The notes: generated by a model not told the origin, from the sequence alone. A DNA stretch of 64,000 nucleotides from Asaia sp003994335 (GCF_037151175.1 NZ_JBBCOR010000001.1:124001-188000), one strand, 5' to 3'. Shown: positions 8,441-17,952, counted from the stretch's first letter. Program-made: numbers and translations.

Positions 8441-8965
8441 ATGACCCTTGGGCGCCAGATACGGACCCAACGGCTCGTGCTGCAGCCGGTCTCCTGGCAC
8501 GACATGCAGGACATGATTCGCCTCAAGACCAATGGCGCTTCATTCGGGCGCATGCTGGGCGGGGTTCGCTCGCTCAGGCAGGTCGAGGACGAAATGGCCG
8601 ATGACCTCGCTTTCTGGGCAAAGCGTGGCATCGGTATTTTCACCATTCGCGAGAATGATCGCTTCGTAGGAATTACGGGGCTGCATGAGCGTCCGGATGG
8701 GCGCGGTCTCGGGCTGCGTTTCGCACTTGTGCCGGAAGCGGCGGGGCGCGGTATTGCGCGTGAAGCCGCTGCCGCTGCCATGCGTTTCGCTCTCGATGCC
8801 GGGGTGAAACGCATCGTCGGCGTGACCCGCGAGGACAATATGGCTTCGCGCATCGTGCTGGGCAGTATCGGTATGCATCATGTCGAAAGCTTCGAACGCG
8901 ACGGTTATCTGATGCTTGTTTATGAGATCAGGCAGGACATCCCGGATTCCACCACTCGGATATGA
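8441..8965 (+). CDS. GNAT family N-acetyltransferase
   Basis: A 174-aa GNAT acetyltransferase of the RimJ/RimL type. The N-terminal RTQRLVLQPVSWHDMQDMIRL is the standard first strand. The acetyl-CoA pyrophosphate loop is visible as EAAGRGIAREAAAAAMRFAL (about residues 101-120), followed by KRIVGVTREDNMASRIVLGSIGM, the typical helix pair with the conserved asparagine. Proteins of this subgroup acetylate N-terminal amines or small amines, and the substrate here is unknown. It lies 68 bases after ettA on the same strand and could be co-transcribed with it. Confidence 0.85.
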   Translation: MTLGRQIRTQRLVLQPVSWHDMQDMIRLKTNGASFGRMLGGVRSLRQVEDEMADDLAFWAKRGIGIFTIRENDRFVGITGLHERPDGRGLGLRFALVPEAAGRGIAREAAAAAMRFALDAGVKRIVGVTREDNMASRIVLGSIGMHHVESFERDGYLMLVYEIRQDIPDSTTRI

Positions 8966-9650
8966 CCCGTTACGAGGGCTGCTCGGTCCGGACGATGTTC
9001 CCCTTTGCGCGTTGCGCAGCACTCCTTCAGCCACTGATAACGCTTTCCAATCCGCTGCCGGTCCTTCGGCGCAGTTATGCATAAGCGTGATACGCAGGTG
9101 CAGCTATCCTGTCTTGATCCGGTTAGACCCGAGCCTAGCGTGAGGCGTAGGGCATGGGTGCGCGCGCAGGATGAAGGGGGAAGGTTGGCGATCTGCTCGC
9201 GCTTCGACTCCCTGCGCGATGGCACAAGCTTTGTATCGCGGGCCGGTAAGCAGCATCGCATCATGGGATGCCTTGAATGGGCAGGAAATTGGCGAGGCAC
9301 GGGAAGCCTCTATTCCGGCGAGACGCGCACGATTGAAGGTGCCGTAAGCAAGGCGAACCAACCCCCATAGTCCATGAGGCGCAGGATCTGTCGACGGCTC
9401 CGACAGTTATCCCTGACCGCCAATGGATCGAGCGCCAAGAGCCCTCGGGCACCCTTATGCGGTTAAGGGGGAGGGGGCAGATGCATGATCATCCGGCACG
9501 GGGAGTAGGATCTGGGTCGTGACACGCAGAATCTTCCGGGATTGCCTCGAGGGCATCCACATAGTCGTACTGACACGTCAAGTTCGCGATTCAGGGGCGT
9601 TCAAACCTTCTCCCGCGGGGTGCGCGACCCGGCGGAAGAAGGCGTTACCG
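8966..9650. other. Intergenic region without a recognisable gene
   Basis: These 685 bases separate two convergent genes (the acetyltransferase and mlaC), so promoters are not expected. Six-frame reading gives only short frames of poor composition with no family resemblance, and I found no tRNA, SRP RNA, RNase P or tmRNA signature. A small ACCGTC-AGT-GACGGT hairpin at 9647-9661 overlaps the end of mlaC. Confidence 0.5.
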
Positions 9651-10268
9651 TCAGTGACGGTGGGAGAGCTGACGCTCCAGAGCGCTGATCAGCGTGGCGA
9701 CATTGCCGCCATTGCGCGCGAGGTAGGAGCTATAGTCCTGTCGCTGGGTCAGGCGCAGGCTTGTGCCTTCACCGATCATGTCGACAATCTTCATGCCGCC
9801 ATCATGGGCAATCAGCAGGCCCATATCGGCGACGGGCTGGCCCGGACGCATGATCTGCGCGCTGACCAGTTCGCCGTTGGGCGTATTGGATGTGCCGGTG
9901 ACCTTGAAGCTGACGCCACGATAATCGCCGATCTTGTCGGTCACCGCATTGACCAGAACCTGATGGAACAGCTTGAGATACTGTGCCTGCTGTTCAGGCG
10001 TCGCGGTGCGCCAGTAGCGCCCCAGGCAGAATTTGCCGATGGTGGCGATATCAACGTTATCCTGCAGCAGCGGCAGCACTTCGGCGCGCTTCTCGGACAG
10101 GGATTTGTCGCTGTTGATGATCCCGACCAGCTTGCCGCCGAAAGAGGTGACAAAGCCCTGGGCATCTTCCGCATGAGCAGGGCTGGACAGGGCCGCTACC
10201 GAAACGAGTGCCGTGGTCAGGACACCCAGAGCCGTGCGGCGGGAAAAGGAGAGGCAGGTCTTGAGCAT
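9651..10268 (-). CDS. mlaC: MlaC/Ttg2D family periplasmic phospholipid-binding protein
   Basis: A 205-aa secreted protein of the MlaC (toluene tolerance Ttg2D) family, which shuttles phospholipids between the outer-membrane MlaA complex and the inner-membrane transporter. A signal peptide (MLKTCLSFSRRTALGVLTTALVSVAALSSPAHAED, cleavage near residue 33) is followed by the family core: FCLGRYWRTATPEQQAQYLKLF, YRGVSFKVTG, WRITD-like MGLLIAHDGGMKIVDMIGEG, and SLRLTQRQDYSSYLARNGG. It lies 12 bases after mlaA, so the two are co-transcribed. Hopanoid-locus paralogues (HpnM) look similar, but the adjacent mlaA favours the Mla pathway. Confidence 0.9.
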   Translation of the reverse strand: MLKTCLSFSRRTALGVLTTALVSVAALSSPAHAEDAQGFVTSFGGKLVGIINSDKSLSEKRAEVLPLLQDNVDIATIGKFCLGRYWRTATPEQQAQYLKLFHQVLVNAVTDKIGDYRGVSFKVTGTSNTPNGELVSAQIMRPGQPVADMGLLIAHDGGMKIVDMIGEGTSLRLTQRQDYSSYLARNGGNVATLISALERQLSHRH

Positions 10269-10280
10269 GTCGGGAGGTCC

Positions 10281-11126
10281 TTAATTGTACCAGTCCGGCA
10301 CGGTCGCCCGGTGGTCGTTGCGCATGGTCTCGACCTGGCTGGCACGGTTCTGCTGCCAGGCGCTACGGATGAAGGCGTAGGGATCGAGCGAATCCTGTTC
10401 GACCTGATCGATCTCGTCAATATGGCTCGAAAAGCCCCCCAGAACGCCAGCGATATTATACGCCCAGTTGAAGGTCAGGAGACCGTAGCCACGAGGCACA
10501 TAGTTGATCGGGGACAGGCCCTGAGCAATGGCGTAACCGCCTGCGTCGCGCAGGGTGTTCGGGCCAAGGCCGGGGAGGAAGAGATACGGACCGCTCGGAA
10601 CGCCCCAGGTGGCCAGCGTCAGCCCGGGATCGCTGTCATGGTGCGGATAACCGAGCGAGGTTGCGACATCGATGAAACCGGCGGCACCCAGCGTCATGTT
10701 GATGACGTAACGCATGAAATCGTCACCGGCGCGACGCGGCTTGCCTGCACCGACATCGCTGAAGAAGACGGTGGGCATGTACCAGGTCTGGTTCAGGTTA
10801 TCGATCGAGTTGCGGATCGGCTTGGGCACTGCCCAGGCCCAAGCCTTGCCCACCGGGCGCAGGGCATGATGATAGGCCCACATCTGGATGCCGTACATCT
10901 TGCGATTGACCGGCTCGTAAGGGTCGTTGGCTTCCTTGTAATCCGCCAGGGCTTCCGGATCTTTCGGGGGCGGGTTACGCCAGCTCGCGCAGGCGCTCAG
11001 GGAAAGAAGGGCTGTCAGCCCGACAAGAAGACGGCCGCCCTTGCGCTTCTCCTGCCGTGTCGTTCGGCTCTCGACGGCAGATCCGGCGTCTTGCCGGTTA
11101 TCGGAATCACCTAGCGGTGCGGTCAT
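10281..11126 (-). CDS. mlaA: MlaA (VacJ) family outer-membrane lipoprotein
   Basis: A 281-aa lipoprotein that removes misplaced phospholipid from the outer leaflet of the outer membrane and passes it to MlaC. The N-terminus has a cytoplasmic basic stretch, a hydrophobic segment and the lipobox LSAC. The family hallmark DPYEPVNRKMY follows, then FMRYVINMTLGAAGFIDVATSLGYPHHDSDPGLTLATWGVPSGPYLFLPGLGPNTLRDAGG, the conserved MlaA core. ATG at 11126 is preceded by GGGGA. A TTG four codons upstream is less likely. mlaC follows after 12 bases. Only these two Mla components are in the window. Confidence 0.93.
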   Translation of the reverse strand: MTAPLGDSDNRQDAGSAVESRTTRQEKRKGGRLLVGLTALLSLSACASWRNPPPKDPEALADYKEANDPYEPVNRKMYGIQMWAYHHALRPVGKAWAWAVPKPIRNSIDNLNQTWYMPTVFFSDVGAGKPRRAGDDFMRYVINMTLGAAGFIDVATSLGYPHHDSDPGLTLATWGVPSGPYLFLPGLGPNTLRDAGGYAIAQGLSPINYVPRGYGLLTFNWAYNIAGVLGGFSSHIDEIDQVEQDSLDPYAFIRSAWQQNRASQVETMRNDHRATVPDWYN

Positions 11127-11486
11127 CGCAATCCCCAAGTCGTGTCAGCGCGCTCGGTCGCGCCAGAAACTGCGCACCTGCCCACGATCGTTTTGTACGA
11201 AGCTGGCATCCAGCCCCGGTCTCGTTACTTTATCGCGTCACCCGAAAGCGCAGCATGACACCAACCACCCGAGGGGAGAAGAGGCGCGTGCTGTCCCTTA
11301 AGAGACGCAGCATCGTGGTTTTCTAGCACGATGTCTGCCAGACGCCAGACCGTAGATGCCAACTCATGCTGTCTCTCTAGCGTTTGAAGAGGCCCGCGGT
11401 TGGCGAAGAGAGGCTTTATATACTTTGACACAGAGCATTTCTCCGATCAGTGTGGCCCCGAATCAACAGATGGAAGCACCTCGTCC
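11127..11486. other. Divergent promoter region between mlaA and the epimerase gene
   Basis: About 360 bases between divergent genes, expected to hold both promoters. The only clear structure is CATCGTG (11311-11317) against CACGATG (11327-11333), a perfect 7-bp dyad with a 9-base spacer that could be an operator or a small hairpin. The frame of the epimerase also extends to an ATG at 11400, but that extension is polar and precedes the signal peptide. Confidence 0.4.
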
Positions 11487-12638
11487 ATGAGAGCATTAGT
11501 TAAGAGCGCCGTATGTGTGGCGGCGCTTGCCGGGTTAATGGACGGTGCGGCGCAGGCAGCGCCCGCTGTGACGGTACAATCCTGGGGCCAGACCCCTGCA
11601 GGTCAGGAGGTGAAGATCGTCACCCTGACCAACGATCATGGCATGACCGTCCGGGTCATCACCTACGGCGGAATCATCCAGTCTGTCGAGGCGCCGGATC
11701 GTTCCGGTCATGTGCAGGATCTCGTTCTCGGCTTCGGCACGCTCGACGGTTATACCAAGGACTCCGCACAGGGCGGCCTGTTCTTCGGCGCGATGATCGG
11801 CCGTTACGCCAATCGTCTGGCGCATGGCACGTTCACCATCGATGGCAAGAGCTACCATACCGATCTGACCGATCCGCCGAACGCGCTCCATGGAGGCAAG
11901 GTGGGTTTTGATAAGCATGTCTGGACGTTGGTCGATACAAAGAAGAATGCCAAGGGTGCGTCGGTTACACTGCGTCTCGTCAGTCCCAGTGGCGATCAGG
12001 GCTTTCCCGGCACACTGACCACTAATGTGACCTACACGCTTGATGAGAACAACGCGCTCAGCCTGCATTACCAGGCGACCACCGACGCGCCGACCGTCCT
12101 GAACCTGACCAATCATTCCTATTGGAACCTGAATGGCGAAGGCTCGGGCTCGATCGAGAATGAAGTGCTGCAGGTGAATGCCGCGCGCTATACCCCGACT
12201 GACGGCACCTCGATTCCGACGGGCGAACTTGCTCCAGTCGAGAATACGCCGCTCGATTTCCGCAAGCCCATGCGCATCGGCGACCGCCTGCGCAGCGATT
12301 TCCCGCAGATGCTCATCGCCCGTGGCTATGACCATAACTGGGTGGTGGATGGCGCTTATGGCAAGGCACCCCGCCCGGCTGCGGTGATCTTCGACCCGGC
12401 TTCGGGGCGTACGCTTGAGGTATCGACCAACCAGCCCGGTCTGCAGGTCTACACCTCGAACTCACTGACCGGGAAATACGCGGGCATTTCGCATCGCGCC
12501 TATCGTCAGACTGACGCTGTCGCGCTCGAGGCCGAGCATTATCCGGACAGCCCCAACCACCCCGCGTTCCCGACTACGGAACTCCGCCCGGGTCAGTACT
12601 TCGACTATACGACAATCTTCAAGCTCGGGACACGCTGA
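11487..12638 (+). CDS. galM: Secreted aldose 1-epimerase (mutarotase)
   Basis: A 383-aa GalM-family mutarotase with a signal peptide (MRALVKSAVCVAALAGLMDGAAQA), so it probably acts in the periplasm, where acetic acid bacteria oxidise sugars. Motifs: ITYGGIIQSVEAPDRSG, GRYANRLAHGTFTIDG, LHGGKVGFDKHVW, the catalytic histidine region NLTNHSYWNLNG, RGYDHNWVV, and the C-terminal AVALEAEHYPDSPNHPAFPTTELRPGQ containing the conserved glutamate. It interconverts alpha and beta anomers of aldohexoses. The start at 11487 is chosen because it begins the signal peptide. A hairpin separates it from the convergent exporter gene. Confidence 0.93.
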   Translation: MRALVKSAVCVAALAGLMDGAAQAAPAVTVQSWGQTPAGQEVKIVTLTNDHGMTVRVITYGGIIQSVEAPDRSGHVQDLVLGFGTLDGYTKDSAQGGLFFGAMIGRYANRLAHGTFTIDGKSYHTDLTDPPNALHGGKVGFDKHVWTLVDTKKNAKGASVTLRLVSPSGDQGFPGTLTTNVTYTLDENNALSLHYQATTDAPTVLNLTNHSYWNLNGEGSGSIENEVLQVNAARYTPTDGTSIPTGELAPVENTPLDFRKPMRIGDRLRSDFPQMLIARGYDHNWVVDGAYGKAPRPAAVIFDPASGRTLEVSTNQPGLQVYTSNSLTGKYAGISHRAYRQTDAVALEAEHYPDSPNHPAFPTTELRPGQYFDYTTIFKLGTR

Positions 12639-12652
12639 GCCGGTCTTATGCC

Positions 12653-12674
12653 TGTGCCCCGTTTTCGGGGCACA
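12653..12674. terminator. Hairpin between convergent genes
   Basis: TGTGCCCCG (12653-12661) and CGGGGCACA (12666-12674) form a perfect 9-bp stem with a TTTT loop, between the stop codons of the epimerase and the TauE-type gene. It lacks an external T tract, so its efficiency as an intrinsic terminator is uncertain. Confidence 0.6.
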
Positions 12675-12676
12675 GA

Positions 12677-13714
12677 TCACGCATCATGGCGGTGGTGAGG
12701 GTGACCGAACGCCCCATCGCCCCCCCATCTTTTCCCGTCATGACCTCCCAGAACGCGCCGCGTCACGAACACGCCGCGATCCGCTGCCAGATGCAGCACG
12801 GTCAATGTGGCGCCATGCCGTCCCGATCCTGGATCTGAGGCCAGAGCGACGCGATGCTTTACCTCCAGTTCGAGAGGGCGTTCGAGTTCGAGCGCTACTC
12901 TGTGGCTGCGCCAGGTCATCGCCAGTTCGGTTTCGCCATGGGCGCGGCCATAGCTGAGGGACATGGCATCTTTCAACGCGATCTGATGAGCGGCGCTGCC
13001 GAGCATGAACATTCCGGCCACGGCGGCGGCTGCGTGACCGATGCGGCAGAACTGGGCGTGGGTCAGAAGGGGCAGAACCAGACGGGTTACCTGAAGCGCG
13101 ACGATGGCCGAGGCCCCGACAACCAGCCCGGCCACGAGCACGGAATGATCGAACAGGCCAAAACGCGCATAGAGCACCAGCTTGATTGCGTGAAGCAGCA
13201 CCTCATTGGCGGCGCGCGTGGCGATGATGGCTTCTTTCTGCAGGCCGAGCTTCTGGTAGAACCGGTTGAACAGGAGGCCCGTTGCGCCGGTGAATCCCGA
13301 GATGAAGCCGGCTGCAAAACCGATGACGGGCAGCCTGCGCCAGCAGGCGGGATCGGTCTTGATCGTTGCCTGCGGGCGCAGGAGAAGTACGACATTGCCG
13401 CTCAGAAACAGTCCCAGAAGCAGTTCGAGATAGACTGGTGGCATGAGGCGCAGGCAGTACACCCCCAAAGCGGCGGCTGGCAGCGCTGCGGGCAGGAACA
13501 GAAGCACCACGCGCCACATGATGGCGCGCCGGAATGTCGCGATTCTGCCTGTCGTACTGATCATCGTGCCGATGGAGAGGGCCGCCGGGATGCGCGACGC
13601 CGTCAGCATCAACCCCAGCACGGGCATGATGACGAGCCCGGCCCCACCGCCCGCTACGGAGGAGATGGTGAAGGCGGCACAGGACAGGATGAAAAGGAGC
13701 AGGACGAGCAGCAT
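12677..13714 (-). CDS. TauE/SafE family permease with a C-terminal extension
   Basis: An inner-membrane anion exporter of the TauE/SafE family, 345 aa. About eight hydrophobic segments fill residues 1-255, with the family glycine-rich loops SSVAGGGAGLVIMPVLGL (start) and GFAAGFISGFTGATGLLFNRF (middle repeat). Members export sulfite, sulfoacetate or similar anions, and the substrate here is unknown. The family is normally about 250-270 aa. Here a hydrophilic tail of about 90 residues follows the last segment (after the residues ALKDAMSLSYGR), Arg/His/Gly-rich and without a recognised domain. The downstream gene converges, so the tail is not explained by overlap with it. Confidence 0.8.
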   Translation of the reverse strand: MLLVLLLFILSCAAFTISSVAGGGAGLVIMPVLGLMLTASRIPAALSIGTMISTTGRIATFRRAIMWRVVLLFLPAALPAAALGVYCLRLMPPVYLELLLGLFLSGNVVLLLRPQATIKTDPACWRRLPVIGFAAGFISGFTGATGLLFNRFYQKLGLQKEAIIATRAANEVLLHAIKLVLYARFGLFDHSVLVAGLVVGASAIVALQVTRLVLPLLTHAQFCRIGHAAAAVAGMFMLGSAAHQIALKDAMSLSYGRAHGETELAMTWRSHRVALELERPLELEVKHRVALASDPGSGRHGATLTVLHLAADRGVFVTRRVLGGHDGKRWGGDGAFGHPHHRHDA

Positions 13715-13870
13715 CGCAGGGCTTTCCGTTTCCGTGGTCCCCTATGTCTCGCGGCATCGGGAGTTTCGGTCCGGGAGGTTAGCTGAGAATTATTCGCAGC
13801 TATCTGACAAATCATGTCTGCCTGCGGCGGGGGAGGGTGCGAGGTGCTGTGCTGATGGCAGAGCGCAAGC

Positions 13871-14698
13871 TCAAAGCTTGCGATCGCGCTTGATCCTGTC
13901 CCAGGCCGCATTGATGCGCGCCACGCGATCGGCGGCTTTGGCCATGGCGTCGGGGGTCAGGTTTTTCTGGCTTAGCACATCGGGATGATGTTCGCGTATC
14001 AGCACGCGCCAGCGGGTGCGCACTTCCTGATCCGTAGCCGAGCGCGTGAGTCCGAGTTCGATATAGGCGTCGTTCTCGTTGCTTGCCGAGCCTGAGCGCC
14101 CACTCTCCGCCCTGTCCCACGCGCCGGGAGGCAGGCCGAATGCTGCATGCACCTTTTGCAGGAATGTGGTCTCCGCCGGATGGAGCGGCGCGCCCGGAGG
14201 AAGATCGGCACGGGCAATGACAAACAGCGCCATCAGGAGTTGCTCGAGTGGCGCGCGATCCTTGGCAAAGCCCTTACCGAGCTCGCGGGCATACATCTCG
14301 TAGTCATCGGTCCGGTCGCGTGCCCGATCGAACAGCATGCCGACCTCACGCATGTTATCGGCCGGGAACTGGAAAAGAGAGCGAAAGGTAGAGATCTCGG
14401 CCTTGTTCACGGGACCATCGATCTTGGCCATCTTCGCGCAGAGTGCGACGAGACCGATAGCGTAGAGTTGGTCGGTCTTGCCCAGCAGGGTGGACATCTT
14501 GGCAGCGGCCATGAAGGCAGCGCCATTGGGGTCAGGTGCGCCCCTGGTACGCCAGTGCTCGTGCCAGCCGCCTGCAGGCGTCTCGAGCAGCGCCCCCCGG
14601 TCGGCCGCATGCCCCAGAGCTGCCCCCATGAGCGCGCCCATCGGCCCACCTACCGCGAAGCCGGCCACACCGCCGAACATTTTACCCCAGAACGCCAT
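13871..14698 (-). CDS. DjlA-like protein: TerB domain plus C-terminal J domain
   Basis: A 275-aa co-chaperone-like protein. Residues 1-32 form a Gly/Ala-rich hydrophobic segment (FGGVAGFAVGGPMGALMGAALGHAADRG) resembling the membrane-anchor region of DjlA. Residues 50-190 resemble a TerB fold (ALCAKMAKIDGPVNKAEISTFRSLF, two acidic clusters). The last 70 residues are a J domain with YIELGLTRSATDQEVRTRWRVLIREHHPDVL containing the HPD motif needed to stimulate DnaK. Together these define the DjlA-type architecture. It probably recruits Hsp70 at the inner membrane. It lies 32 bases after the start of no other gene and may be read with the upstream TauE gene or alone. Confidence 0.85.
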   Translation of the reverse strand: MAFWGKMFGGVAGFAVGGPMGALMGAALGHAADRGALLETPAGGWHEHWRTRGAPDPNGAAFMAAAKMSTLLGKTDQLYAIGLVALCAKMAKIDGPVNKAEISTFRSLFQFPADNMREVGMLFDRARDRTDDYEMYARELGKGFAKDRAPLEQLLMALFVIARADLPPGAPLHPAETTFLQKVHAAFGLPPGAWDRAESGRSGSASNENDAYIELGLTRSATDQEVRTRWRVLIREHHPDVLSQKNLTPDAMAKAADRVARINAAWDRIKRDRKL

Positions 14699-14730
14699 GA
14701 CCTACCGGTAGCATGAGGGCAGGGCGGAGT

Positions 14731-17700
14731 TCAAACGCTGGCCGGACGATCCGCAGCACTGCCCGCTGCGGTATCCCTCTCCTCATTGGCTGCCCGACCG
14801 GGTGCGAGACGCGGCAGGCAGTTACCCAGCGCGCTGATCAGCGCTGGCAGGTCATAGGGTTTGGGAAGGATCGTCACGGAAGGATCGCCCTGCACCGCGT
14901 GGCTGTCCCCAGTGGCGAACACAATCCCGATATCGGGACGCAGGGATCTGGCCTGCTCGGCCAGTTCCTTGCCCGATTTGCCGGGGAGATTCACGTCGGA
15001 CAGCAGCACATCGACAGGCATGGTCTGCAGGACGATCAGGGCCTCGTCATAATCGGCGGCCTCAACGGTCAGATACCCTGAGTCCCTGAGCATCTCGGTC
15101 GTCGTCTGACGAATAAGCCGGTCATCCTCGACGAACAGCACCGTGACACAGAGGGCCTGTGACGGCGCGCGCGCCTCCTGCGTCGCCTCCGGTGGCATCG
15201 CGTTACCCGTTGACGTCTGAATGCCACGTGTCTCGGCAGCACTGCGCTGGGCGCGATTGCCGAGCACGTGGCGGAACTTCCGGGCGAGGGCGTCGCGCGT
15301 GTAGGGTTTGGAAAGCAGTTCGACCCCGGCATCCAGACGTCCGCCATGGACGATGGAGTTCTCGGTATAGCCAGAAGTGAACAGCACCCCGATATCGGGC
15401 AGGCGTTCCTTGGCACGACGCGCCAGTTCCGGGCTCTTGAGCGTACCGGGCATGACGACATCAGTGAACAGGATGTCGATGGGCATGCCGCTCTCGATCA
15501 CCACGAGCGCATTGGCCGCATCGGTCGCTTTCAACACGCGATAGCCGAGGTCCGACAGCATTTCGACTACCGTCGCGCGTACCTCGTCATCGTCTTCGAC
15601 CACGAGCACGGTTTCGGTCCCGCCGGTGACCGGCCCCATATGGTGCTCAATCTCGACATCCTCAGCATCCATGGCGCGCGGCAGATAGAGCTTGATCGTC
15701 GTGCCTTCGCCGGGCTCGGAGTAGATATTGATGTGACCGCCCGATTGCTTGACGAAGCCATAGACCATGGACAGACCAAGCCCCGAGCCCTTGCCCTCGG
15801 CCTTGGTGGAAAAGAAGGGCTCGAACACCTTCGCCAGGATCTCGGGCGTCATGCCCGAACCCGTATCACTGACAGCGAGCAGCACGTACTGACCGGCCTT
15901 CACGTCGTCATGCTGGCGTACATAGGCATCATCGAGATGGGTATTGCCCAGTTCTATGGTGAGCTTGCCCTGACCCTCCATGGCATCACGTGCGTTGATG
16001 GCGAGGTTGAGCAGCGCGTTCTCGATCTGAGCGGGGTCGATGAACGTATTCCACAATCCGGCAGACACCACAGTCTCGATCTCGATCCCCTCGCCGATGG
16101 CGCGGCGCAGCATGTCATCCATGCCGCGCACGAAGCGCGTCACATTGACGATCTTGGGCTCCAGCGCCTGCCGCCGCCCGAAAGCGAGCAACTGGCTGGC
16201 CAGGCGCGATCCGCGCTGCACCCCGCCCATGGCGCTGGCAATATGGCGCTCGGCACGTGCGTTACCGGCTACATCGCGCCCAAGTAACTGCAGATTGCCG
16301 CTGATGACCTGCAGCAGATTGTTGAAATCATGGGCCACGCCCCCGGTGAGCTTGCCGATCGATTCCATCTTCTGGGCCTGCGCCAGACGGGCCTCGGCCT
16401 GGCGGCGCTCCGCAATTTCCTCGATTACCCGGTTTTCGAGCGTCTCGTTGAATTTGCGCAGTTGTTCCTCGGCCCTCTGGCGATGCCTTACCTGACGGGC
16501 AAGATCTTCCGCGTGCTCGCGCAAGGCAGCCTCGGCTGCGCGCTGATGGGTGATGTCGGTATGAACGCCCACCCATTCGGTAATGATGCCACGCGAGTCG
16601 AGAATGGGCAGGGCGCGTATGGCGAAGTTCCGCCACTGACCGTCGCAACTGCGCACACGATGCTCATGGACGAACATGGTGCGTGCCGAGACCGAGGCGT
16701 TCCAGGCCATTACCGTCGCGGCAGAATCATCGGGATGCACGGCATTGGCCCAGCCAAATCCCTGATACTCCTCATAGGTCTGACCCGTCAGGGCTGCCCA
16801 TCCCGGCTGTTCTCCCGTCATGCGGCCATCAGCGCTGTTGGTCCAGAGTACGCCGTGGACGGCCTGCATGGCGGTACGAAAGCGCCGGTCGCTGGCGGCT
16901 ACCTCGACGATTCGTCTCGTGCGCTCCTCGATATCGATGCCCAGAATATGCACGCCGGGTATCGAGCCATCCTCGGCCAGATGCGGCACATAGCGGAATT
17001 CCGTGTGGCGGCAGGTGCCGTCCTGTTGCGGCAGTCGTGTTTCGGCCACCACATGATCGCCGGACAAGGCGCGCTCCAGATCCGGGCGGCGGTCCTGATA
17101 GACGCGCTCGCCCAGAACCTCGGTGACTGGCCGGTTGACGATGCGATCGAGCGGCAGGCCGAGCCAGGTTTCATAATGCGCATTGGCAAAACGATAGACG
17201 TGTTGCCGGTCGACATAGGCGACAAGCATGGGCGTCGCATCGGTCACGCGCCGCAATTCGGCCTCGCTCGAGGCAAGACGCTTCTCGGCAAGAGCACGTT
17301 CAGTGTTGTTGACGATGGTGCAAAGCACCCCCCCGGCGGTTTCGCTCGTTTCGTAGACGGGGGTGAAATAGAAATCGAGGATCAGCGTCTCGATCTGATC
17401 CTTCCGGTTCAGTCCGATCTTCCGATTGAGAAAACTGTCGGCCTCCCCGCGCAACCCCGCTTCGAGAAAAGGTCTTGCCCAGTCATCGAGTTCAGGGAAA
17501 GCCCGTGCGAACGAGCTTCCGAGTGCACAGGGGTGGCGGTCCCCTGCGATGATACTAAAGGCGTCGTTATAGAACAGGATCTGTTCCGGCCCCCAGAGAA
17601 GCATCTTGGCCACGGGAGAGTTGACGATATTGGTAATCGTCGCTCTCAGCGGGTCGGACCATGTGCGCGTCGGGCCGACGTCATGCTGTGTCCAGTCAAG

Positions 17701-17910
17701 TCCGCGTATGAGCGCACCGCATTGGCCGCCAGCAGGCGGAAAAGCGATCCCCTCCTTCTTCGCCGCGTTGGCCATTTTCTCACGCAGCAGGGTGAGCCCG
17801 GCTTCGATCATGGCGCGCTCGTTTGCAAAGCTGCCACGCGTGATCTCGGCCTCAATGAAGGCTTCGAGGCTGTCAGAAGAAGTGGCAGCGCCAGATGGGC
17901 AAGACGTCAT
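14731..17910 (-). CDS. Hybrid sensor histidine kinase with N-terminal ParD-like RHH, PAS domains and two receivers
   Basis: A 1059-aa cytoplasmic sensor kinase. Residues 13-48 (SLEAFIEAEITRGSF...EAGLTLLREKM) look like a ParD-type ribbon-helix-helix antitoxin segment. Three PAS-like regions follow (about 80-205, 220-330, 340-455), then a coiled segment, a dimerisation domain with the phosphoacceptor histidine in GGVAHDFNNLL (about 527), an ATPase domain (NLAINARDAMEG, GSGMT, GSGLGLSMVYG), and two receiver domains at about 770-885 and 925-1040, each with the DD/D/K pattern. No membrane segment is present. The frame runs up to a TTG at 17976, but ATG at 17910 leaves the promoter dyad outside. 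No separate response-regulator gene is adjacent. Confidence 0.88.
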   Translation of the reverse strand: MTSCPSGAATSSDSLEAFIEAEITRGSFANERAMIEAGLTLLREKMANAAKKEGIAFPPAGGQCGALIRGLDWTQHDVGPTRTWSDPLRATITNIVNSPVAKMLLWGPEQILFYNDAFSIIAGDRHPCALGSSFARAFPELDDWARPFLEAGLRGEADSFLNRKIGLNRKDQIETLILDFYFTPVYETSETAGGVLCTIVNNTERALAEKRLASSEAELRRVTDATPMLVAYVDRQHVYRFANAHYETWLGLPLDRIVNRPVTEVLGERVYQDRRPDLERALSGDHVVAETRLPQQDGTCRHTEFRYVPHLAEDGSIPGVHILGIDIEERTRRIVEVAASDRRFRTAMQAVHGVLWTNSADGRMTGEQPGWAALTGQTYEEYQGFGWANAVHPDDSAATVMAWNASVSARTMFVHEHRVRSCDGQWRNFAIRALPILDSRGIITEWVGVHTDITHQRAAEAALREHAEDLARQVRHRQRAEEQLRKFNETLENRVIEEIAERRQAEARLAQAQKMESIGKLTGGVAHDFNNLLQVISGNLQLLGRDVAGNARAERHIASAMGGVQRGSRLASQLLAFGRRQALEPKIVNVTRFVRGMDDMLRRAIGEGIEIETVVSAGLWNTFIDPAQIENALLNLAINARDAMEGQGKLTIELGNTHLDDAYVRQHDDVKAGQYVLLAVSDTGSGMTPEILAKVFEPFFSTKAEGKGSGLGLSMVYGFVKQSGGHINIYSEPGEGTTIKLYLPRAMDAEDVEIEHHMGPVTGGTETVLVVEDDDEVRATVVEMLSDLGYRVLKATDAANALVVIESGMPIDILFTDVVMPGTLKSPELARRAKERLPDIGVLFTSGYTENSIVHGGRLDAGVELLSKPYTRDALARKFRHVLGNRAQRSAAETRGIQTSTGNAMPPEATQEARAPSQALCVTVLFVEDDRLIRQTTTEMLRDSGYLTVEAADYDEALIVLQTMPVDVLLSDVNLPGKSGKELAEQARSLRPDIGIVFATGDSHAVQGDPSVTILPKPYDLPALISALGNCLPRLAPGRAANEERDTAAGSAADRPASV

Positions 17911-17952
17911 GGATCGATGAAGCCCCAGCGTCACAAAGGTGAGCATGATGAT

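Noticed and set aside
9236..9260. GGGCCGGTAAGCAGC as a possible SRP RNA core
   Set aside because: The invariant GGAA-containing symmetric loop is missing and the flanks do not form the expected long hairpin.
9519..11114. A 531-codon plus-strand frame
   Set aside because: It is antisense to mlaC and mlaA, which have clear motifs, and its composition is that of a shadow frame.
12854..13786. A 310-codon plus-strand frame
   Set aside because: It is antisense to the TauE-type gene, Gln/Gly/His-rich without any family pattern.
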